Below, piece after piece: positions 1-8,424 of a stretch of DNA of 64,000 nt. A program made the translations under genes and the position numbers. Source of the stretch: Actinomycetospora lemnae (GTDB taxonomy: Bacteria > Actinomycetota > Actinomycetes > Mycobacteriales > Pseudonocardiaceae); contig NZ_JAQZAO010000005.1 in the NCBI RefSeq assembly GCF_028737315.1, positions 248,001 to 312,000 on the forward strand. Direction: 5' to 3'. The notes below the pieces were generated by a model. That model was not told the DNA's origin and ran no database searches. It was given only the letters and a program-made list of their open reading frames with translations. How positions within the stretch are numbered: position 1 is the stretch's first letter; the number at the start of each line of letters is the position of its first letter.

Positions 1-368
1 TCGAGGGCCAGCAGGACCTCGGTCTCCTCCACCGCCAGCGCACCGGCGGCCGGGCCGTCGGGACCCTCGAGCCGCCCGAGCACGACGAGCGCCCCGTCGG
101 AGGTCCGCGTCGCCGTGTACGACCAGCCGCGCGCGCCGCGGGCGAGCGGGGCGCGCACCCGGTAGCGCTCACCGGTACGTCCGGCCACCAGCGCGTCGAC
201 GGCGAGGTCCGGCCGGACGTCGTACGCCGCGCCGCACCACGGGCACGTGCCGCGCTCCGGACCCGGGCGCCCGCCACGGCCCCGGCCCACGGGCCCGTCG
301 CAGCGCGCGCAGAAGCGCGCCTGCTCGGGGACCGGGGGACCGGTGGTCCCCGGACCGGGTCCGCCCAT
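1..368 (-). CDS. PknG-like protein, N-terminal fragment (kinase lysine missing)
   Basis: The gene runs out of the window; 122 residues are visible from an ATG at 368. A rubredoxin-like zinc module comes first, with cysteine pairs C20/C23 (CARC) and C42/C45 (CPWC). It leads into a kinase-like start, LVAGR..YRVRAPLARGARGW at about residues 60-82. This order and wording match actinobacterial PknG, a soluble Ser/Thr kinase with a TPR tail that controls glutamate metabolism. The segment that reads VVLKGL in M. tuberculosis PknG reads VVLGRL here, so the ATP-anchoring lysine is a glycine (residue 98), and the glycine loop is weak. It may be a pseudokinase. I infer that the kinase core and TPR region lie to the left of the window. 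Confidence 0.72.
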   Translation of the reverse strand, partial: MGGPGPGTTGPPVPEQARFCARCDGPVGRGRGGRPGPERGTCPWCGAAYDVRPDLAVDALVAGRTGERYRVRAPLARGARGWSYTATRTSDGALVVLGRLEGPDGPAAGALAVEETEVLLAL

Positions 369-702
369 GCTCCGTCCGTCCTGCCCGCTGCGCCGCCCGC
401 AGCCGTCGTGCGCGGTCTCCACGCCATCGTGTCATCGCCGGACGGGGCGCCGCGCTCCGCCGTCGGGCGTGATCACCCGCCGCCCGCAGGGAGGTTCCTC
501 CGTCCGGGTGGCGAGGGACGTCCGCTCAGCTCAGGGACCTCCGGATCGCGGCGGCACGACGGCGTCCGCGGGGAGGGTGCCGAGGCCGAACGGGTCGTCG
601 CCTGCCATGCTGTCGCGGCACCGAAGCCGATCGGGGGGTTGGTGCCGCGCCCTGCGGGGTCCGGCGCGCGGCCACCCGTGCCGAGAGTCCGGAGGTCGTG
701 CC
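369..702. other. Gene-free stretch
   Basis: About 330 bases between the divergent PknG-like gene and the small helical protein. It must hold both promoters. I see no clear -10/-35 pair, no strong palindrome and no credible ORF, only GC-rich sequence with a good ribosome site (GGAGG at 691-695) near its right end. Confidence 0.5.
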
Positions 703-1077
703 GTGAGCGCAGCCGACGACGTCGACCGTCCCGTCGCAACCGACGACCCGACCGGGGACCGGTCCGCCCAGCACCGCCGTCCCGACGGTCCGGAGAGCCC
801 CCTGGGCGACGCCCTCACCGACGGGATGAGCATGCCCGCCCCGGGCACGGGTTCGCCCGCCGCCACGCCGGGCGAGCGTGATTCCGGCTCGTCGGTCGCC
901 GACGCGGCCGCGGAGGCCGAGCGGGCGCTGGCGCAGGCCGCGCGCGACGCCGAGCAGGCGGTGCGCGACGCGCACTCCGACGGCTCCCAGGCCGTGCAGA
1001 AGGGCTACGCGGACGCCCAGCGGGCGACGGAGCGCGCCTACGAGGAGGCCTCGGCGAAGAACGACCGGCTGGCGTGA
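703..1077 (+). CDS. Small Ala/Glu-rich helical protein, unknown function
   Basis: 124 residues from a GTG with GGAGG seven bases upstream. The first 60 residues are Asp/Pro/Gly-rich and probably disordered. Residues about 65-124 are Ala/Glu/Arg-rich with heptad-like spacing (VADAAAEAERALAQAARDAE) and should form one long amphipathic helix or coiled coil. There is no signal peptide or membrane segment. I do not recognise a family. A longer open frame starts upstream at 247, but the ribosome site supports 703. Confidence 0.6.
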   Translation: MSAADDVDRPVATDDPTGDRSAQHRRPDGPESPLGDALTDGMSMPAPGTGSPAATPGERDSGSSVADAAAEAERALAQAARDAEQAVRDAHSDGSQAVQKGYADAQRATERAYEEASAKNDRLA

Positions 1078-1162
1078 CGCGATGGTGACGGGACCTCGCC
1101 CGGCTCCCGGGCCCCGTCCGCCGGCTCGCCCGTCCGTCACGTCCCCACGGGGCGGGTGAGAC

Positions 1163-1540
1163 ATGGCGGTCCAGATCCGCGTCACCGCCGACGGGGTCGT
1201 GGTGCGCTTCACCGGCACCGACCGCGTGTGGGCGTGCCGGCGCGGGGTCTACCTGCCGCTGAGCCGCGTGCTGCTGGCGCGCCCCATGGCCCGGCGCGAC
1301 GCGGTCTCGGCGAGCCCGCGCGTCCACCTGCCCGGGGTGAGCGTGCCGAAGGTGCTGCGCGCCGGCTCGTACGGCGTCGGCGAGCGACGCCAGCTGTGGA
1401 TGGTCCGCCGCGCGCAGAGCCTGCTGGCGATCTACCTGCGCGGGGACCCGTACCACCGCATCGTCATCGAGGTCCCCGACCCCGAGGCCACCAGCCGGAC
1501 CATCAACGAGGCGCTGCCGCCGCGGCGCCTGCCGGCGTAG
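1163..1540 (+). CDS. Small PH-like beta-rich protein
   Basis: 125 residues, ATG preceded by GGTGAG. The pattern is a short beta-rich fold ending in a helix: IRVTADGVVVRFTGTDRVWA, then VYLPLSRVLLARPM, then RIVIEVPDPEATSRTINEAL. This resembles small actinobacterial proteins with a bacterial PH-like barrel. No catalytic residues stand out. It converges on prfC with only 7 bases between the stops. The family assignment rests on layout alone; the coding call is stronger. Confidence 0.6.
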   Translation: MAVQIRVTADGVVVRFTGTDRVWACRRGVYLPLSRVLLARPMARRDAVSASPRVHLPGVSVPKVLRAGSYGVGERRQLWMVRRAQSLLAIYLRGDPYHRIVIEVPDPEATSRTINEALPPRRLPA

Positions 1541-1547
1541 GCACGAC

Positions 1548-3167
1548 CTACAGCGCGTCCGCCACCAGCGGCGCCAGCAGCAGGTCCGGGTTGTTCTGCG
1601 CGACGGCCTGCAGACGCCACTTGTGCGGGAACAGCGCGAGCATCTGCCCGTCGAGCCGCCGCGTGAGCACCTCGATGCCGACCGCGCCCTTGAGCGTCTC
1701 CGCGCCGGCGGCGTCGGTGGCGCGCGCGAGCTGGTAGTCGAGGCGGTCGAGCTTCACGGGCGCACCGAACTCGTCGGCGAGCCGGGCCGAGACGACCTCG
1801 AACTGCAGGGGCCCGACCGCCGCGAGCACCGGCGCCTGGTCGCCGCGCAGGTCCGAGGACAGCACCTGGATGACGCCCTCGGAGTCGAGCTGGTCGATGC
1901 CCTTGCGGAACTGCTTGGTCTTGGACATGTCCGCGACCCGGCAGACCGCGAAGTGCTCGGGGGCGAAGCTCGGGATGGTCGGGAACGTGACCGGCTGCTC
2001 GGCCCACAGCGTGTCCCCGGGGCGCAGGGCGGTGGCGTTGACCAGCCCGACGATGTCGCCGGGGAACGCCTCCTCGATCGTCGACCGATCGCGCCCGAAC
2101 ATCGCCTGCGCGTACTTGGTGGCGAACGGTCGGCCGGTGGCGTCGTGCGTGAGCACCATGCCGCGCTCGAAGCGCCCCGAGCAGACGCGCACGAAGGCGA
2201 CGCGGTCGCGGTGCGACTTGTCCATCGAGGCCTGCACCTTGAACACCAGCCCGGAGAACGGGGCGTCCACCGGCCGCGCCTCGCCCTTCGCGTCGGGGCG
2301 CGGTCCGGGCGGCGGCGCGAGCTCGACCAGGGCGTCGAGCAGGCGCGCGACGCCGATGTTCGACAGCGCCGACCCGAACATCACCGGCGTCGCGGTGCCC
2401 GCCTGGAAGGCCTCCTCGTCGTAGCCGGCACCGATCTCGTCGAGCAGCGCCAGCTCCTCGGTCGCGCGCTCCCAGTCCGGGCCCTCCTCGGCCGCGGCCC
2501 GGTCGGCGTCGAGGACCTCCGAGGCCGCCTTGGACGCGCCGTGGGCGGTGCGCGTGAAGCGGTGCATCGTGCCGTCGGCGCGCTCGACGAGCCCGCGCAG
2601 GTCGCCGGCGATGCCGACGGGCCAGGTGATCGGCATGGGGCGCAGCCCGATCGTCTGCTCCACCTCGTCGACCAGCTCGAGCGGCTCGCGCCCCGGACGG
2701 TCCCACTTGTTGACGAACGTCAGCACCGGCACCCCGCGGTCGCGGCAGACGTCGAAGAGCTTGAGGGTCTGCGGCTCGAGGCCCTTGGCCGCGTCGAGCA
2801 GCATCACCGCGGCGTCCACGGCGGCGAGCACGCGGTAGGTGTCCTCGGAGAAGTCGCCGTGACCGGGGGTGTCGAGGAGGTTGATGACCTGGTCGCGGTA
2901 GGAGAACTGGAGCACCGCGGAGGTCACCGAGATGCCCCGCTCGCGCTCCATGTCCATCCAGTCGGACGTGACGCCCTTGCGCCCGCCCTTGCCGTGCACC
3001 GCACCCGCCGCCGAGATGACCTCGGCGTGCAGGGCGAGGGCCTCGGTCAGCGTGGACTTGCCCGCGTCGGGGTGGCTGATGACCGCGAAGGTGCGCCGCC
3101 GTCGGGCCTGCGTCCCGGGGTCGTGGGCCGACCCTTCCGACGTGACCTCCATGGGCACCGCGGTCAT
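1548..3167 (-). CDS. prfC: Peptide chain release factor 3 (GTPase)
   Basis: RF3 is a translational GTPase that removes RF1/RF2 from the ribosome after peptide release. All GTP motifs are visible: SHPDAGKST (P loop), DTPGHGDFSEDTYR (G3) and NKWDRPGREP (G4), followed by the beta-barrel domain and the C-terminal RF3 domain (VGPLQFEVVSARLADEFGAP, FPHKWRLQAVAQNNPDLLLAP). 539 residues, the normal family length. The ATG at 3167 follows GAGGGAGGA, so the 22 extra codons open upstream are not used. It stands alone and faces the F420 oxidoreductase promoter side. Confidence 0.95.
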   Translation of the reverse strand: MTAVPMEVTSEGSAHDPGTQARRRRTFAVISHPDAGKSTLTEALALHAEVISAAGAVHGKGGRKGVTSDWMDMERERGISVTSAVLQFSYRDQVINLLDTPGHGDFSEDTYRVLAAVDAAVMLLDAAKGLEPQTLKLFDVCRDRGVPVLTFVNKWDRPGREPLELVDEVEQTIGLRPMPITWPVGIAGDLRGLVERADGTMHRFTRTAHGASKAASEVLDADRAAAEEGPDWERATEELALLDEIGAGYDEEAFQAGTATPVMFGSALSNIGVARLLDALVELAPPPGPRPDAKGEARPVDAPFSGLVFKVQASMDKSHRDRVAFVRVCSGRFERGMVLTHDATGRPFATKYAQAMFGRDRSTIEEAFPGDIVGLVNATALRPGDTLWAEQPVTFPTIPSFAPEHFAVCRVADMSKTKQFRKGIDQLDSEGVIQVLSSDLRGDQAPVLAAVGPLQFEVVSARLADEFGAPVKLDRLDYQLARATDAAGAETLKGAVGIEVLTRRLDGQMLALFPHKWRLQAVAQNNPDLLLAPLVADAL

Positions 3168-3260
3168 CGTTCTCCTCCCTCGGGCCGCTGGACACGGGTC
3201 GAGCCCCGCTGCGCCGGGTCTTCCCCCGGGCACGGCCCGTACCCGAGGGTACGACCGCGG

Positions 3261-4229
3261 TCAGGAGGAGGGGCGCAGCGCCCGCAGCGGCTCGGCGAGC
3301 TCCTTGGCGAAGTGGTCGAAGAAGCCGTCGACGTCCGTGCCGGCGTTGATCAGCGCGAGGTGGTCGTAGCCGCCGTCGACGAACTGCTGGGCCACCGAGA
3401 GCTGCTTGTCGGTGTCCGGGCCGCAGGCGAACGCTTCGCGCATGTGGTCGGCGGTGATGGTGGCCGTCGCCGCGTCGAAGTTGACGGGGTTCGGCAGCTC
3501 GGCCTGGACCTTCCAGCCGGTGATCCCGAACCGGAAGAGCCGGCGGGCCTCCTCGGCGGCCTCGTCCTCGGTGGCGCCGTACGCCATGGGGACCTCGGTG
3601 TAGCGGGGGCCGTCGCCGCCGGCGTCGGTGAACGCCTGGATGAGGTCGGCGCGCGGCTCGGTGGTGAACAGCCCGTCGCCGAGCTCGGCGGCGAGCTTCG
3701 AGGCCTGCGGCCCCCCGCTCGCCACGATGATCTTCGGCAGCGTCTCGGGCAGGTCGAACACCTGCGCGTCCTCGAGCGTGAGGTGCTTGCCCTCGTAGCT
3801 CTGGTAGCCGCCCCGCCACAGCAGCCGGATGATCTCCAGCGACTCGCGGAACATCTGGTGGCGCACGCTGACGCTCGGCCAGCCGCGCCCGACCACGTGC
3901 TCACTGAGCCGCTCGCCGGAGCCGACACCCAGCGTGAAGCGCCCGTCGGAGAGTAGCTGGGTGGTCGCCGCCGCCTGGGCGATGATCGCCGGGTGGTAGC
4001 GGATGAACGGGCACGTCACGCCGGTGGCCAGCTCGATCCGCTCGGTCTTCGCGGCCATCGCCGCGAGCATCGACCAGGCGAACCCGGAGTGCTGCTGCTC
4101 GGAGACCCACGGGTGGTAGTGGTCGGAGATCTCGACGAAGTCGAAGCCGGCCTCCTCGGCGCGCACGCACTGGCGCACCATCTCGGTGGGCGAGTAGGCC
4201 TCGGCGATCAACTTGTAACCGATCTTCAC
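3261..4229 (-). CDS. F420-dependent LLM-class oxidoreductase (G6PDH-like family)
   Basis: 322 residues in the luciferase-like TIM barrel family that uses coenzyme F420. KIGYKLIAEAYSPTEMVRQC, EISDHYHPWVSEQQHS, TGVTCPFIRYHPAIIAQAAA and LGVGSGERLSEHV match the F420-dependent glucose-6-phosphate-dehydrogenase-like subfamily. The GTG at 4229 follows GGAGGT, which makes the longer frame to 4319 unlikely. The substrate cannot be told from sequence: true Fgd enzymes and several uncharacterised hydride transferases share these motifs. It implies that the host makes F420. It is transcribed alone toward prfC. Confidence 0.88.
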   Translation of the reverse strand: MKIGYKLIAEAYSPTEMVRQCVRAEEAGFDFVEISDHYHPWVSEQQHSGFAWSMLAAMAAKTERIELATGVTCPFIRYHPAIIAQAAATTQLLSDGRFTLGVGSGERLSEHVVGRGWPSVSVRHQMFRESLEIIRLLWRGGYQSYEGKHLTLEDAQVFDLPETLPKIIVASGGPQASKLAAELGDGLFTTEPRADLIQAFTDAGGDGPRYTEVPMAYGATEDEAAEEARRLFRFGITGWKVQAELPNPVNFDAATATITADHMREAFACGPDTDKQLSVAQQFVDGGYDHLALINAGTDVDGFFDHFAKELAEPLRALRPSS

Positions 4230-4373
4230 GGACGGACACCTCCGGTCGCTGGCGTCCGCCGGGTGTTCCCGATCGTCGGGTGCGCACACGCGTAACGCCG
4301 CCCCGTCCGCGGACGACACCCCGGTCGGCTCCGGGGGTCGTCGGACCCCCGACCCGACGATCCCCGGAGCCGC

Positions 4374-4667
4374 CTAGTTCGCGCCGGCGCCGTCGAGCGG
4401 CTTGTCGGGCTGCACGCGCGGCATGTTGCCGCCGCCACCCCCGCCCCCGCCGCCGGAGTCGGGCTCGACCCAGATCGTCACGGCCTCACCGGCCGGCACG
4501 CGCGTCCCCGGCTCGGGCTGCTGGGCGGTCACCGTGCCCTCGACCGTGGGCGGGGTGTCCGGATCGGGGTCGACGGCCACCACCCGGGCCGTCATGGCGA
4601 CCTCGTGCGCCTGGGCCGCGGGCAGCCCCACCAGCGCGGGCACGAGCACCAGCTCGGGTGTCCTCAT
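4374..4667 (-). CDS. Single PASTA-domain protein
   Basis: 97 residues. VPALVGLPAAQAHEVA and GTVTAQQPEPGTRVPAGEAV form one PASTA domain, a small fold that in kinases and penicillin-binding proteins senses peptidoglycan fragments or beta-lactams. A run of nine glycines and a short polar tail follow. There is no obvious membrane anchor; the hydrophobic start (ELVLVPALVGLP) is part of the PASTA fold, so localisation is unclear. Its ATG overlaps the stop of the upstream RsbW-like gene by four bases (ATGA), so the two are translationally coupled and probably work together. Confidence 0.75.
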   Translation of the reverse strand: MRTPELVLVPALVGLPAAQAHEVAMTARVVAVDPDPDTPPTVEGTVTAQQPEPGTRVPAGEAVTIWVEPDSGGGGGGGGGNMPRVQPDKPLDGAGAN

Positions 4668-5164
4668 GCACCACGACGGTAGTCAGCCGACGGTGGCCGG
4701 TGCCACCACAGGCGCAGCCGGGTGCCGTCGTCGACCCGGCTGAGCTCGTGGCCGTCGGTCAGGCGCGACACCAGCAGCAGCCCCCGGCCCCGGTGACCGG
4801 GATCGGGGGGCGCCGGGCGCCATCCGCCGTGGTCGGCCACGACGATCTCGAGCCACGGCTGCTCCGGACCGCCCGCGGTGGCGAGCCGGGCGCTGACGTC
4901 CACGGGCCCCGCACCCTCCGGGTAGGCGTGGTCGACGACGTTGGCCAGCGCCTCGTAGAACGCCGTGGCGACGTCCTCGAGGCGGTCGGCCAGCGCCTCG
5001 TCGTCGGGCAGCCCGGCGGTCGCGCGCACCCACGCCACGAGGTCCGTGCGCAGGGCACGGAGGTCCTCGACGCGCACCGTGGAGTGGGCGACCTCGTGCA
5101 CGACGCGGCGCGCCTCCGTGCCCGGTCGACCCTCCACACCTGGTGGGTCGACGGTGACGGGCAC
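4664..5164 (-). CDS. RsbW-like ATP-binding protein (anti-sigma-type HATPase)
   Basis: About 166 residues of GHKL ATPase fold. The N box is EALANVVDHAYP, the D box VVADHGGWRP, and the lid GHRGRGLLLVSRLTD. These are typical of the RsbW/SpoIIAB-like kinases that inhibit sigma factors or phosphorylate antagonists. No sigma factor lies in the window, so the partner is unknown. The start is uncertain: GTG 5164 is conservative, while the frame is open to 5320, which would overlap the start of the divergent peptidase gene. Coupled to the PASTA gene downstream. Confidence 0.75.
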   Translation of the reverse strand: MPVTVDPPGVEGRPGTEARRVVHEVAHSTVRVEDLRALRTDLVAWVRATAGLPDDEALADRLEDVATAFYEALANVVDHAYPEGAGPVDVSARLATAGGPEQPWLEIVVADHGGWRPAPPDPGHRGRGLLLVSRLTDGHELSRVDDGTRLRLWWHRPPSADYRRGA

Positions 5165-5318
5165 GCGGCAAACCCGCCGGGGCGGGGGAAGCGGGTCACG
5201 CAGCGTGACGGCGGTCGCGGTCCGGGCGCGGTCCGGAGCCCCGCGGGAGTGCGGCGAGCGGGCGGGCATGATGGGCCGCCCGGCGCACCCCGGCGGCCGG
5301 GGGACGGCAGGAGTGGAC

Positions 5319-6821
5319 ATGGCGCAGGAGCACCCCCGGTCGGCCCCGCGCGTCCCGGGACGCCGGTCCGCCCGCGGCCTGCTCGTCGTCGCCGCCGCGG
5401 CGCTCGCCCTCGTCGGGTGCGCGCGCGGTCCCGAGCCCGGGGTGCCCCCGATCCCGATGTCGTCGTCGGCACCCGTCGCCGCCGCGCCGGTCCCGGGGCC
5501 GCCCGGCGGGCCCCGGTTCGCGCCGTGCCGCGGCGGTCTCGAGTGCGCGTCCGTGCCGGTCCCGGTCGACTACGCGGACCCCACCGGGCCGACGCTGCCG
5601 ATCGCCATCGCCCGCCGTCCCGCGACGAACCCGGCGGCCAAGGTGGGCGTGCTGCTCGTCAACCCGGGCGGCCCGGGCGGGTCCGGCATCGAGCTCGTGC
5701 AGGCCGGCGTGCTGCCGCCGGAGATCACCGACCGCTTCGACGTCATCGGCTTCGACCCGCGCGGGGTCGGCGACAGCATGGGCCTGCAGTGCCCGCTCGG
5801 CCCCGACACCCCGTACCGCGGCGACCCCGACCCCGGCGATCCCGCCGACGAGGCGGCGACGAACGACGCCGTCGACCGCTACGACCTCGCCTGCGGGCAG
5901 CGCTACCCCGACCTGCTGCCCCACCTCGGCACGCGCAACGTCGCCCGCGACATGGACCGCATCCGCGAGGCCCTGGGCGAGGAGCGCATCAGCTACCTCG
6001 GCTTCTCGTACGGGACGTCGATCGGCCAGGCCTACGCCCAGCTCTTCCCGACGCGGCTGCGCTCGATCGTGCTCGACGGCGTGGTCGACGTCAGCAAGCC
6101 CGGGCTGGACTCCGCGCAGGCCGAGAGCTTCGAGAACTCGCTGCGCCAGTTCGACGCCGACTGCCGCGCCGACCCGGTGTGCCCGGTGCGCGCCGACCCG
6201 ATCGGCACCCTCGACCGGGTCCGCGCCCGCGTCACGGCGGCGCCGCTGCCGGTGGCCGGCACGAGCCCGTTGTCGGCGGGGCTGCTCGAGATCGGCGTCG
6301 TCTACCCGCTCTACAGCACGGCGAGCTGGCCGCAGCTCGCCCAGGCCCTCGCCGCGGCCGACGCCGGCGACGGCGCCCCGATGCGCGCGCTCGCGACCGC
6401 CTACTTCCGGGGCAGCAACTCCGACACCTACAACGCCGTCACCTGCCTCGACAACGCCTGGCCCACCGAGGACGAGCAGGTGTTCGCGGCCGCGCGCGCC
6501 ACCGAGGCGCGCGCCCCGCACTTCTCGGGCAACGTGCTGGTCAGCGGCCTGACCTGCGCGGACTGGCCGGCGCCCCAGCAGCCGCTGACGCCGATCGAGG
6601 GGTACACCGGCCCGCCGATGCTCATCCTCGGGACGACCAACGACCCGGCCACGCCGTACCAGAACAGCGTGGCGCTGCGGGACCGTCTGCCCGGCTCGGT
6701 GCTGCTGACCTACCGGGGTGACGGCCACACCGTCTACACCAACGGCGTCCCGTGCGTCGACGACGCGGTCAACCGCTATCTCCTCGACGGCACCCTGCCG
6801 CCCCCGAACACGACCTGTTAG
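5319..6821 (+). CDS. Tap-like alpha/beta hydrolase lipoprotein (tripeptidyl aminopeptidase family)
   Basis: 500 residues. The N terminus is a lipoprotein signal: twin Arg/Lys region, hydrophobic core and lipobox LVGC (cysteine near residue 35), so it should be anchored outside the membrane. VLLVNPGGPGGSGIEL is the oxyanion region, GFSYGTS the nucleophile serine, NDPATPY the acid and GDGHTVY the histidine, with the C-terminal TAP-like domain that closes this family. Relatives remove N-terminal tripeptides from secreted proteins or hydrolyse esters. The ATG at 5319 follows GGCAGGAG. It is divergent from the RsbW-like gene. Confidence 0.88.
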   Translation: MAQEHPRSAPRVPGRRSARGLLVVAAAALALVGCARGPEPGVPPIPMSSSAPVAAAPVPGPPGGPRFAPCRGGLECASVPVPVDYADPTGPTLPIAIARRPATNPAAKVGVLLVNPGGPGGSGIELVQAGVLPPEITDRFDVIGFDPRGVGDSMGLQCPLGPDTPYRGDPDPGDPADEAATNDAVDRYDLACGQRYPDLLPHLGTRNVARDMDRIREALGEERISYLGFSYGTSIGQAYAQLFPTRLRSIVLDGVVDVSKPGLDSAQAESFENSLRQFDADCRADPVCPVRADPIGTLDRVRARVTAAPLPVAGTSPLSAGLLEIGVVYPLYSTASWPQLAQALAAADAGDGAPMRALATAYFRGSNSDTYNAVTCLDNAWPTEDEQVFAAARATEARAPHFSGNVLVSGLTCADWPAPQQPLTPIEGYTGPPMLILGTTNDPATPYQNSVALRDRLPGSVLLTYRGDGHTVYTNGVPCVDDAVNRYLLDGTLPPPNTTC

Positions 6822-6827
6822 CGGCTG

Positions 6828-6886
6828 GGTGTCAGCGAAGTGCCGTCACGGGCGTTGAGTGTCCGTAACGCCACTTCGCTGACACC
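6828..6886. repeat. 15-bp perfect inverted repeat; terminator or dispersed repeat element
   Basis: GGTGTCAGCGAAGTG (6828-6842) pairs exactly with CACTTCGCTGACACC (6872-6886). A second, inner stem GCGTT/AACGC (6852-6856, 6867-6871) sits inside. It starts seven bases after the peptidase stop and lacks a T tract on the + strand. It can act as a transcription terminator, but the long perfect arms also look like a small mobile or dispersed repeat. Confidence 0.7.
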
Positions 6887-6908
6887 GCCGGGACCGGGGC
6901 CGGTGACG

Positions 6909-6978
6909 TAGGGTCTTCGCCGGTGCGCCGGGAAGTCTGGTCGGCAGTCCCTGACGCCTGCCCGCCGGAGGATCACCC
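6909..6978 (+). promoter_or_regulatory. nhaA promoter and possibly structured leader RNA
   Basis: TAGGGT at 6909-6914 is a good -10 box, placing the RNA start near 6921. The 58-base leader that follows can fold two ways: GCCG (6927-6930) with CGGC (6942-6945), or GGCAG (6943-6947) with CTGCC (6958-6962). GGGA (6930-6933) can also pair with TCCC (6948-6951). Mutually exclusive stems just before the ribosome site (GGAGG) would fit an ion-responsive switch for a Na+/H+ antiporter. I cannot match it to a named riboswitch class. Confidence 0.45.
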
Positions 6979-8274
6979 GTGACGCGGTCGACGCCCCGCC
7001 TCTTCGCCCGCCGCTCGTGGCCGGAGACCGCGCGCATCACCGACATCCTGCGCCGCGAGACGGTCGGCGGGATCCTGCTCGTCTCCGCGGCGGCGGTGGC
7101 GCTGCTCTGGGCCAACTCCCCGTGGCGCGCGGCGTACACGACGCTCTCGGAGCTGCGGATCGGTCCGGCGTCGCTGCACCTCGACCTGACCCTCGCGACG
7201 TGGGCGGCCGACGGCCTGCTCGCGATCTTCTTCTTCGTCGCGGGCCTCGAGCTCAAGCGCGAGTTCGTCGCCGGCGACCTGCGGCAACCGTCACGGGCCC
7301 TGCTCCCGGTGGCCGCCGCGGTCGGCGGCATGATCGCGCCGGCGATCATCTACACCGCGCTCAACGTCGGCGGGGACGGCCTCGCGGGGTGGGCCATCCC
7401 GACGGCCACCGACATCGCGTTCGCGCTCTCGGTGCTCGCGCTCATCGGCTCCTGCCTGCCCGACGCGCTGCGGACGTTCCTGCTCACGCTCGCGGTCGTC
7501 GACGACCTCCTCGCGATCTCGATCATCGCGTTCTTCTACACCGACCAGCTGCAGTTCGTCCCGCTGCTGCTCGCGCTCCTGCCGCTGGCGGCCTTCACGG
7601 TCCTCGTCCAGCGGCGCGTCCGCTCGTGGTGGCTGCTGCTGCCGCTCGCGGCGCTCACGTGGGTGCTCGTGCACGAGTCCGGGGTGCACGCGACGGTGGC
7701 CGGCGTCCTGCTGGGCTTCGCGGTGCCCGTGGTCCGCCGCAAGGAGGGACCCGGTCCCGGGCTCGCCGAGCACTTCGAGCACCGGTGGCGCCCGCTCTCG
7801 GCGGGCGTGGCGGTCCCGATCTTCGCGTTCTTCGCCTCGGGCGTCACCGTCGTCGGCGGGGGTCTGGGCGCCGCGTTCACCGACCGCATCACCCTCGGGA
7901 TCATCGCGGGCCTGGTCGTGGGCAAGGTGGTCGGCATCCTCGGCGCGACGTGGCTCGTGCAGCGGCTGACGCGGGCGGAGCTCTCCGAGGACCTGGCGTG
8001 GAGCGACGTGCTCGGCCTGTCCCTGCTGGCCGGCATCGGGTTCACGGTCTCGCTGCTGATCGGCGAGCTGGCGTTCGGCACCGGCAGCGCCGCCGACGAC
8101 CACGTCAAGATCGGGGTGCTGACGGCGTCGCTGCTGGCCGCCCTGCTGGCGACGATCGTGCTGCGCTACCGCAACGCCGTGCACCGGCGGATCCACGAGC
8201 GCGAGCGGGTCGACCTCGACCACGACGACGTCCCCGACGTCTACGAGCAGGAGGCCCGCGAGCACGGCTCGTGA
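6979..8274 (+). CDS. nhaA: Na+/H+ antiporter NhaA
   Basis: 431 residues with about 11-12 membrane segments. NhaA exchanges internal Na+ or Li+ for external protons and guards against salt and alkaline stress. The signatures are WANSPW near residue 50, [13 protein letters not shown], the cation-site [12 protein letters not shown], and [10 protein letters not shown], which carries the paired aspartates that bind Na+ and protons. The C-terminal tail (after residue about 400) is charged and cytoplasmic. The GTG at 6979 follows CCGGAGGATC. A hairpin at 8304-8336 probably ends the transcript. Confidence 0.95.
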   Translation: MTRSTPRLFARRSWPETARITDILRRETVGGILLVSAAAVALLWANSPWRAAYTTLSELRIGPASLHLDLTLATWAADGLLAIFFFVAGLELKREFVAGDLRQPSRALLPVAAAVGGMIAPAIIYTALNVGGDGLAGWAIPTATDIAFALSVLALIGSCLPDALRTFLLTLAVVDDLLAISIIAFFYTDQLQFVPLLLALLPLAAFTVLVQRRVRSWWLLLPLAALTWVLVHESGVHATVAGVLLGFAVPVVRRKEGPGPGLAEHFEHRWRPLSAGVAVPIFAFFASGVTVVGGGLGAAFTDRITLGIIAGLVVGKVVGILGATWLVQRLTRAELSEDLAWSDVLGLSLLAGIGFTVSLLIGELAFGTGSAADDHVKIGVLTASLLAALLATIVLRYRNAVHRRIHERERVDLDHDDVPDVYEQEAREHGS

Positions 8275-8303
8275 CCCTCCGCGCCGGGCGGCGCAACGGG
8301 TTG

Positions 8304-8336
8304 GCCCGCGGGCGGACCGTCCGTGCCACCGCGGGC
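8304..8336 (+). terminator. Hairpin after nhaA
   Basis: GCCCGCGG (8304-8311) pairs with CCGCGGGC (8329-8336), with an inner CGGAC/GTCCG stem in the loop, 30 bases after the nhaA stop. There is no T tract, which is common for actinobacterial terminators. It separates nhaA from the ParA gene. Confidence 0.55.
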
Positions 8337-8424
8337 GAGGGGTCCTGCGGCCGGGCGGATGAAAGCGTCACCGGGTCCGGGTGTCGGCCTTGCCGGGGCG
8401 GGGGCCGGGCCGCACCCTCGCCGC

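Noticed and set aside
1623-3956. 777-codon open frame antisense to prfC and the F420 oxidoreductase
   Set aside because: Spans two clear genes on the other strand and has shadow composition.
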